DNA of 11,275 nucleotides from Cenarchaeum sp. SB0662_bin_33 (GTDB taxonomy: Archaea > Thermoproteota > Nitrososphaeria > Nitrososphaerales > Nitrosopumilaceae). Numbering within the stretch: position 1 is the stretch's first letter; every line of letters starts with the position of its first letter. The stretch is from positions 1-11,275 of the forward strand of contig VXON01000152.1 of assembly GCA_009840065.1 (NCBI GenBank). The letters are read 5' to 3'. Below, one piece after another: positions 6,598-11,275 of this stretch. The notes below the pieces were generated by a model that saw nothing but the letters and a program-made list of their open reading frames with translations, did no database searches and was not told the origin of the DNA. Position numbers and translations under genes: made by a program.

Positions 6598-6858
6598 ATG
6601 ATAACAGAAGATGACATAAGGCATGTAGCAGCCATGATGAGATTGGACATAAGCGACAAGGATGACTATGCAGAGAAGGTCAAAGGCATGCTGGAATACT
6701 TTGATGTACTGGACTCGGCAGACATACTAGAGGAGGATATACTGGTGCAGGAGATCAACATATCTAATCTAAGGGATGATGAGCATGTATCGCATAGTTC
6801 GATACAGTGCAAATCTCAGAATAAGCGGGGACATCTGCGGGTTCCCAGGTTGGGCTAG
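6598..6858 (+). CDS. gatC: Asp-tRNA(Asn)/Glu-tRNA(Gln) amidotransferase subunit C
   Basis: GatC is the small subunit that belts GatA and GatB together in the tRNA-dependent amidotransferase. The protein is 86 residues from the ATG at 6598, normal for GatC. It opens with ITEDDIRHVAAMMRLDIS, the typical GatC start (helix, then the AxLARL-like segment). It has the LRDDEHV turn in the middle and ends in RVPRLG, matching the family's C-terminal VPR. A TTG right after the aspS stop (6589) is in frame, but the ATG fits the family better. GTGAT at 6585-6589 could act as a weak Shine-Dalgarno site overlapping the aspS stop. The gap to aspS is nine bases and to gatA three, so the gene is part of the same operon. 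Confidence 0.93.
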   Translation: MITEDDIRHVAAMMRLDISDKDDYAEKVKGMLEYFDVLDSADILEEDILVQEINISNLRDDEHVSHSSIQCKSQNKRGHLRVPRLG

Positions 6859-6861
6859 TTG

Positions 6862-8277
6862 ATGCTAGAGCAGACTGCCACCAGTCTGGTAGATATGATA
6901 TCAAGTGGCGAGACGACGGCCGAGTACGTAATCGAGCAGACAATAAAACAGATAGAGGATACGTCTCAGATACACGCATTTCTGCATGTAAACAAAGGCG
7001 CCGTACAACAGGCCAAGGAGATAGACCGCCGTATAAAGGAAGGCAGAAGGGTGGGCCGCTTGGCAGGCATACCCGTATCCATAAAGGACAACATATGCAC
7101 AAAACAATACCCCACAACCTGCGCTTCACGCATGCTGGATGGATATACGCCACCATACGATGCCACCGTAATAAGGCGTTTATTGGATGAGGATGCCATC
7201 ATAATAGGCAAGACCAACATGGATGAGTTTGCCATGGGTCTTAGTACAGAGTTTAGTGCGTACGGGCCCACGCTTAATCCGCATAATCCAGACATAGTAC
7301 CTGGTGGTTCATCTGGAGGGAGTGCTGCCTCTGTGGCGACACATACATCTACCATATCCTTGGGCTCGGATACAGGCGGGTCTGTAAGAAATCCCGCCAG
7401 CTTCTGCGGGGTGGTCGGATTCAAGCCGACATATGGCATGATAAGCAGGTATGGCCTCATATCATACGCAAACAGCATAGAGCAGATAGGACCCATGGCC
7501 AAAAGCATATCTGACATATCACTATGCATGAGTGTGATAGCAGGGCCGGACAGAAACGACAACACCACTGCGGGTTTGACATCCGTATTATTTACAGATA
7601 CACATGATGTGGCAAAAAACCCAAAGGTTGGAATTGTACGGCAGATGGCATCCAACGATAATAGAATACAAAATGTATTGGACAAGGCAGTGGAGAGACT
7701 CTCCGCGCATGGATGTACGTGTGAGGAGGTGTCACTGGAGATGGTGGACTATTCTGTCGCAGCATACTATACGATAACATCCACAGAAGCGGCCAGCAAC
7801 CTGGCCAGGTACGACAATATACGATATGGATACAATATGGACCATACAGGGTACGAGTATCATCAATACATAACAAAGGCCCGGGCAATGTTTGGCGCCG
7901 AGGTAAAGCGCCGCATAATAGCGGGTGGTTTTGTTCCCTCAGCCGGATATGCGGGGAGGTACTTTTTAAAGGCCTTAAAGGTCAAGAGCAGGCTAACACG
8001 CGAAATAGACAAGATGTTTGAGTCATATGATTATTTGATATCGGTCACGGTCCCCATACTGCCGTTTCGTATGGGCGAAAAGGTTGATGATCCAGTATCC
8101 ATGTTTTTAGTCGACATGAATACGGTTACCGCCAATTTAACGGGCAAGCCTGCCATATCAATACCATATGGCATGGTGGATGGCCTGCCGGTGGGAGTAC
8201 AGATGATGGCCAATACCACGGAGGATGCCAAACTGCTGCAGTTTGCCCAAATACTAGAGGAGGGACATACACAGTGA
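6862..8277 (+). CDS. gatA: Asp-tRNA(Asn)/Glu-tRNA(Gln) amidotransferase subunit A
   Basis: GatA is the glutaminase of GatCAB. It releases ammonia from glutamine, which is channelled to GatB. It is an amidase-signature enzyme of 471 residues from the ATG at 6862; the TTG just before it is less likely. The catalytic triad is intact: Lys75 in PVSIKDN, cis-Ser150 in PGGSSGGSAA, and nucleophile Ser174 in SDTGGSVRNPAS. The spacing of 75 and 24 residues equals that of bacterial GatA (K79, S154, S178 in Staphylococcus aureus). The conserved GVVGFKPTYGMISRYGL follows. The C-terminal part contains the usual PAISIPYG and LPVGVQMM segments. It starts three bases after gatC and overlaps gatB by four bases. 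No missing residues were noticed. Confidence 0.97.
   Translation: MLEQTATSLVDMISSGETTAEYVIEQTIKQIEDTSQIHAFLHVNKGAVQQAKEIDRRIKEGRRVGRLAGIPVSIKDNICTKQYPTTCASRMLDGYTPPYDATVIRRLLDEDAIIIGKTNMDEFAMGLSTEFSAYGPTLNPHNPDIVPGGSSGGSAASVATHTSTISLGSDTGGSVRNPASFCGVVGFKPTYGMISRYGLISYANSIEQIGPMAKSISDISLCMSVIAGPDRNDNTTAGLTSVLFTDTHDVAKNPKVGIVRQMASNDNRIQNVLDKAVERLSAHGCTCEEVSLEMVDYSVAAYYTITSTEAASNLARYDNIRYGYNMDHTGYEYHQYITKARAMFGAEVKRRIIAGGFVPSAGYAGRYFLKALKVKSRLTREIDKMFESYDYLISVTVPILPFRMGEKVDDPVSMFLVDMNTVTANLTGKPAISIPYGMVDGLPVGVQMMANTTEDAKLLQFAQILEEGHTQ
8257..8264 (+). promoter_or_regulatory. Shine-Dalgarno site for gatB
   Basis: GAGGAGGG lies nine bases before the GTG at 8274, near the end of gatA. It decides in favour of this GTG start and the GTGA overlap with the gatA stop codon. 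Confidence 0.65.
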
Positions 8278-9665
8278 TAGGGCTAGAGATACACTGTCAG
8301 CTGACTAGGTTACATTCAAAGCTCTTCTGCCCATGCAAGGCCGACTATAGGGGGATGGAGCCAAACTCCAACACGTGCCCCGTATGCCTAGGACTACCTG
8401 GCACGCTGCCACTGCTAAATTCAAGAGCGGTACGGCAGGGGGCGGCCTTGGCCATATCCTTAAACTGTACACCGCCGGAGAGACTGGCCTTTTTTAGAAA
8501 GAACTACTTTTATCCGGACCTGCCAAAGAACTACCAGATAACACAGTTTGATGCGTATGGTGATACCAGCATAGGAAGCAATGGCATCATACGCATGGAT
8601 GATGGTGCAGAGATTCGCATCAGGCGCATACAACTAGAGGAAGACCCCGGCAGGCTCATATACGAGGGAGGCAGTGATGGTCATCAGAATACGCTTGTGG
8701 ATTATAACAGGGCAGGTGTCCCCCTGCTGGAAATCGTGACGGAGCCAGACTTTGATAGCCCCCGGCAGGCGCGTACCTTTATGAATATTTTAGCAGATAC
8801 GGTAAAGAATCTAGGTATAGCGGACCCGCACTTGGATGGCGCCATGCGCGCCGATGGCAACGTCTCCGTACATGGTGGAAGTAAGGTAGAGATTAAAAAC
8901 ATTAATTCGTTTCACGATTTAGAGAAGGCACTGCACTATGAGATGACCAGACAGAACAGCCTGCACGAGAATAACATCACAATACAACAGGAGACCAGGC
9001 ACTGGGATGATCGTCGCCGGATTACAATACCGTCCCGTACAAAGGAGGCAGAACTGGATTATAGGTATTTTTTGGAGGCGGATATCCCCTGGGTAGTCCT
9101 AGACATTGATGCCATGCAGGAGATAGCCAACAGCATACCCGAGAGTACCACAGCACGACGGGACAGATACATAAAACAGTACGGTATAAAGCCACAGGTG
9201 GCCAGCGCCCTGATGGCAGATACACACTGCTGCCATCTATTCGAGGAGGCCCTGACTCCGGATACGGCTCTGATAATAGCCAATATTTTAACTACTGATT
9301 TTATGGGTGTCATGGATACCAGGGAGAAGAGGGCTGCTTCACAGCTTAATGCCGAGCACCTATCAAGGTTGGCCGCACTACTAAATGATAACAAGATTAC
9401 AAGGGCCGTGGCCAAGGATGTGTTGTACAAGATAGCAAAGAAGGGAGGGGATATCGAAGATGTGCTCGATGCAAAGATCTTTGACTCTTCGAAATTATAC
9501 GAAATAATATCAGATGTATTGAAAAGGGAACCTACTGCTGCGGCTGAGGCGCGCATAAATCCACCGGCCATCAACTATCTGGTGGGCATTGTAATGCGTG
9601 AGACGCGCGGCGGTGCCAACCCCCAAGATGTATTAGGGATACTCGGGGAATTATTAAATAGATAA
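8274..9665 (+). CDS. gatB: Asp-tRNA(Asn)/Glu-tRNA(Gln) amidotransferase subunit B
   Basis: GatB binds the misacylated tRNA, activates its side-chain carboxylate with ATP and transfers ammonia to it. The product has 463 residues, close to the family norm. It starts MIGLEIHCQL, the standard N-terminus of the cradle domain. The zinc-type cysteines are present as C19-x-C21 and C35-x-x-C38, in LFCPCKAD and TCPVCLGLPG. Conserved segments follow: FYPDLPKNYQITQ, IQLEEDPG, DYNRAGVPLLEIVTEPD and SKVEIKNINS. The C-terminal YqeY-like tail domain ends in GGANPQDVLGILGELL. Translation begins at a GTG that overlaps the gatA stop by four bases, with a strong Shine-Dalgarno site, so the two subunits are coupled. 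It converges with the next gene, with only five bases between stop codons. Confidence 0.97.
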   Translation: MIGLEIHCQLTRLHSKLFCPCKADYRGMEPNSNTCPVCLGLPGTLPLLNSRAVRQGAALAISLNCTPPERLAFFRKNYFYPDLPKNYQITQFDAYGDTSIGSNGIIRMDDGAEIRIRRIQLEEDPGRLIYEGGSDGHQNTLVDYNRAGVPLLEIVTEPDFDSPRQARTFMNILADTVKNLGIADPHLDGAMRADGNVSVHGGSKVEIKNINSFHDLEKALHYEMTRQNSLHENNITIQQETRHWDDRRRITIPSRTKEAELDYRYFLEADIPWVVLDIDAMQEIANSIPESTTARRDRYIKQYGIKPQVASALMADTHCCHLFEEALTPDTALIIANILTTDFMGVMDTREKRAASQLNAEHLSRLAALLNDNKITRAVAKDVLYKIAKKGGDIEDVLDAKIFDSSKLYEIISDVLKREPTAAAEARINPPAINYLVGIVMRETRGGANPQDVLGILGELLNR

Positions 9666-9670
9666 CATTA

Positions 9671-10933
9671 TTATGTAGACTCTTGCTGCTGAATTTCTTG
9701 TAGTACTAGTGGCAGGAATGCGCCAACATCTGTAACTATGCCCAGAGCGTGCCATGTGCCACGATCAACTAGCTTTGTTACCGTAGACTGGTTTATGTCA
9801 ACGGCAATTATCTGGACTGTCGAGGGAAGCATGTTGCCAACTGCAATGGAGTGAAGCATTGTGGATATCATCAGGACCAGTGTAGCGCCCTTCAGCAGCT
9901 CCTTGTATTTTCTCTGGGCCTGGACCACATCGGTTATAACATCTGGTAGGGGGCCATCATCCCGGATGGAGCCAGCCAGAACAAACGGTATGTTGTTTTT
10001 AACACACTCATAAAATATTCCTTTTTGTAGTCTGCCGGCATCAACCATTTGACGAATTGAGCCATATGTAAACACCTCATTTACGGTATCCATGTGATTT
10101 CGATGGCCCTTACTGACGGGTGTGGCATCCTTGATGCGCATACCCAATGATGTCCCATAAATCGAGCTCTCTATGTCGTGTACGGCCAGGGCGTTTCCCG
10201 CCAAAATACCGTTTATGTAGCCGTGTCTAATCATCGCGGATATGGATGGCGAGCCGCCCGTATGTACAATCGCCGGTCCGCCCACTATTATGACCCGGCC
10301 GTTATTCTTCTTTGCGTTGTAAATGTCTTGGGCAACACGGCGTGCAATATTCAGTGTTGGCCGTTCGCTGGAGCTGCCGCTGTTCATGAAGGCGAACGTG
10401 TCTGTTGTCTTTCGAGGACGGCGCGGCACAATCACATGAACCCCGTCCTCACCACATACTATCTCATCGCCCTGATGGACATCTCGGATTGGCGTGCATA
10501 CGGCAGTGTTATCATCCCTGAGTACTATGCACTTGTCCATCATCTGTTTTTGTACCAGAATCCAGTGATTGTCATAGAATATTCTGGTCTCGTTGTTTGT
10601 TGTACTGTAAAAGTCCATGGGAAGTGTCATGTCTTTGGGGGCGGGTTTTATTGTGGCGCTCTTTGGATCTATATCGATTGCGCCCTCGCGGTGTATGTCA
10701 TCTAGGATCTCATCCAAAAGTGTTGTATTATCTGCAGTTACCTGAAGCTTGAGGTAGCTGATGTCAGTATCCTTGACACCCACATCAAACTGTAGAAACT
10801 CATAGCTGCCGCCCCGGCCTATTATCTTGTTCATCACCCTAGCTAGGGCCATCGAATCTATGATGTGGCCCCGCATCTCAACTGTCTTTGTTTCAGTAGA
10901 CATCTCATATACCACCACACTGTACGGTTTCAA
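9671..10933 (-). CDS. Archaeal ornithine cyclodeaminase-like, LOR/SDH-family protein
   Basis: This 420-residue protein belongs to the archaeal LOR/SDH bifunctional-enzyme family (TIGR00300). A Methanococcus maripaludis member was shown to be an NAD-dependent ornithine cyclodeaminase making proline from ornithine, and the C-terminal half of cyanobacterial AgrE/ArgZ is related. The N-terminal Saccharop_dh_N-type domain covers about 1-100. The C-terminal dinucleotide-binding region includes IIVGGPAIVHTGG (215-227), GNALAVHDIESSIYG (246-260), and a second hydrophobic strand region LVLMISTMLHSIAVGNMLPS. Translation starts at TTG (10931-10933), since a good TATA box lies about 26 bp upstream and suggests a leaderless mRNA. 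A later in-frame ATG (MSTETK) would shorten it by ten residues. The ornithine substrate is known for the family, not shown here. It converges with gatB. Confidence 0.85.
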   Translation of the reverse strand: MKPYSVVVYEMSTETKTVEMRGHIIDSMALARVMNKIIGRGGSYEFLQFDVGVKDTDISYLKLQVTADNTTLLDEILDDIHREGAIDIDPKSATIKPAPKDMTLPMDFYSTTNNETRIFYDNHWILVQKQMMDKCIVLRDDNTAVCTPIRDVHQGDEIVCGEDGVHVIVPRRPRKTTDTFAFMNSGSSSERPTLNIARRVAQDIYNAKKNNGRVIIVGGPAIVHTGGSPSISAMIRHGYINGILAGNALAVHDIESSIYGTSLGMRIKDATPVSKGHRNHMDTVNEVFTYGSIRQMVDAGRLQKGIFYECVKNNIPFVLAGSIRDDGPLPDVITDVVQAQRKYKELLKGATLVLMISTMLHSIAVGNMLPSTVQIIAVDINQSTVTKLVDRGTWHALGIVTDVGAFLPLVLQEIQQQEST

Positions 10934-10948
10934 AAACCTTGTGCATGT

Positions 10949-10964
10949 ATTTTTTTATATAATT
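10949..10964 (-). promoter_or_regulatory. TATA box of the LOR/SDH-family gene
   Basis: On the minus strand this reads AAATTATATAAAAAAA, centred about 26 bp upstream of the TTG start at 10933. It is the best TATA match in the window. The spacing implies transcription starting at or next to the start codon, which supports the TTG. Confidence 0.55.
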
Positions 10965-11275
10965 TGTATGAACCAAGCTTTTTTCATAATATAATTAAAC
11001 CAACAAATATTGTAACAGCTCTGCAATGGGAAGTTAGGTATGGAAAGGCTAAATGCTCTGAAGAACTGAGTGTTTTATGTACGCATGATGTTTGGTGGAT
11101 ACTGGGGCATATGATCAAAATCTATGAATATGCAATGTGTGAAGTTAACCAAATTCGTGATGCAGATGGAAGAAAAATTATACTGCCCACAATACATGTG
11201 CTCACCACATTTAGCATTCTTAGTGATGATACCCAAACATTATGTGCTGACACAAGCTGGAACCATGGATTCCTG
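10964..11275 (+). other. Unassigned open frame leaving the window
   Basis: A plus-strand frame has no stop from at least 10964 to the last base, about 104 codons. It also continues open upstream, antisense to the start of the LOR/SDH-family gene. The possible first ATG is at 11111; TTG at 10964 and CTG at 11021 are other in-frame candidates. The translation includes EELSVLCTHDVWWILGH and NQIRDADGRKIILPT and matches no family I know. Codon use differs from the other genes: GAA rather than GAG, with a more even spread for Ile. A minus-strand frame is also partly open here. It may be the 5' part of a divergent gene, a decayed remnant, or chance. Confidence 0.25.

Noticed and set aside
6966..7685. 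239-codon minus-strand frame
   Set aside because: It is antisense to the catalytic core of gatA, which has an intact triad. The translation shows no family features and is a shadow of gatA codon bias.
9059..9574. 171-codon minus-strand frame
   Set aside because: It is antisense to gatB and is a serine/alanine-rich shadow with no recognisable motif.
10178..10705. 175-codon plus-strand frame
   Set aside because: It is antisense to the conserved LOR/SDH-family gene, which has clear motifs on the other strand. Low-complexity, tyrosine- and cysteine-rich translation.

Overview
The window looks like an archaeal chromosome, most likely an ammonia-oxidising thaumarchaeon (Nitrososphaerota) of the Nitrosopumilales/Cenarchaeum type. 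The reasons are archaeal-type PheRS, TrpRS and AspRS; an aspS-gatC-gatA-gatB operon; an archaeal LOR/SDH-family (ornithine cyclodeaminase-like) protein; TATA boxes about 26 nt upstream of start codons; heavy use of ATA, GTA and AGG codons; and very AT-rich spacers between moderately GC-rich genes. The order-level assignment is inference. No mobile element, CRISPR array, rRNA or convincing tRNA was seen.

Layout. Positions 1-369 hold no firm gene, only a possible 49-codon minus-strand frame and a 9-bp inverted repeat. On the minus strand pheS (to 3374) is followed by pheT (to 370), overlapping by about 10 nt. Divergent from pheS, trpS begins at 3426, and a 96-codon gene of unknown function overlaps its end. 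Positions 4810-5295 are an AT-rich spacer containing a diverged tandem duplication and then a GC-rich hairpin block just before aspS. aspS, gatC, gatA and gatB (5296-9665) form a tight plus-strand operon. A convergent minus-strand gene of the archaeal ornithine cyclodeaminase/LOR-SDH family fills 9671-10933. The last 340 bases are AT-rich and contain an unassigned open frame that leaves the window.

How the genes work together. Nearly everything concerns tRNA aminoacylation: Phe-tRNA (PheST), Trp-tRNA (TrpS), and Asp-tRNA plus, very probably, Asn-tRNA. The AspRS carries a proline at the position that marks non-discriminating archaeal AspRS. It sits directly upstream of the GatCAB amidotransferase, so the operon encodes both steps of indirect Asn-tRNA(Asn) formation.

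Most notable observations: (1) the family-conserved N-terminus of PheT begins at an ATA codon inside pheS, seven bases after a perfect Shine-Dalgarno GAGGTG; (2) a near-palindromic TATA box lies about 26 bp from both the pheS and trpS start codons, suggesting one shared promoter firing leaderless transcripts both ways; (3) a roughly 50-bp element is repeated about 102 bp apart upstream of aspS, with differences that are mostly transitions. I did not find a clearly novel multi-gene system; the window is mainly well-conserved translation machinery.
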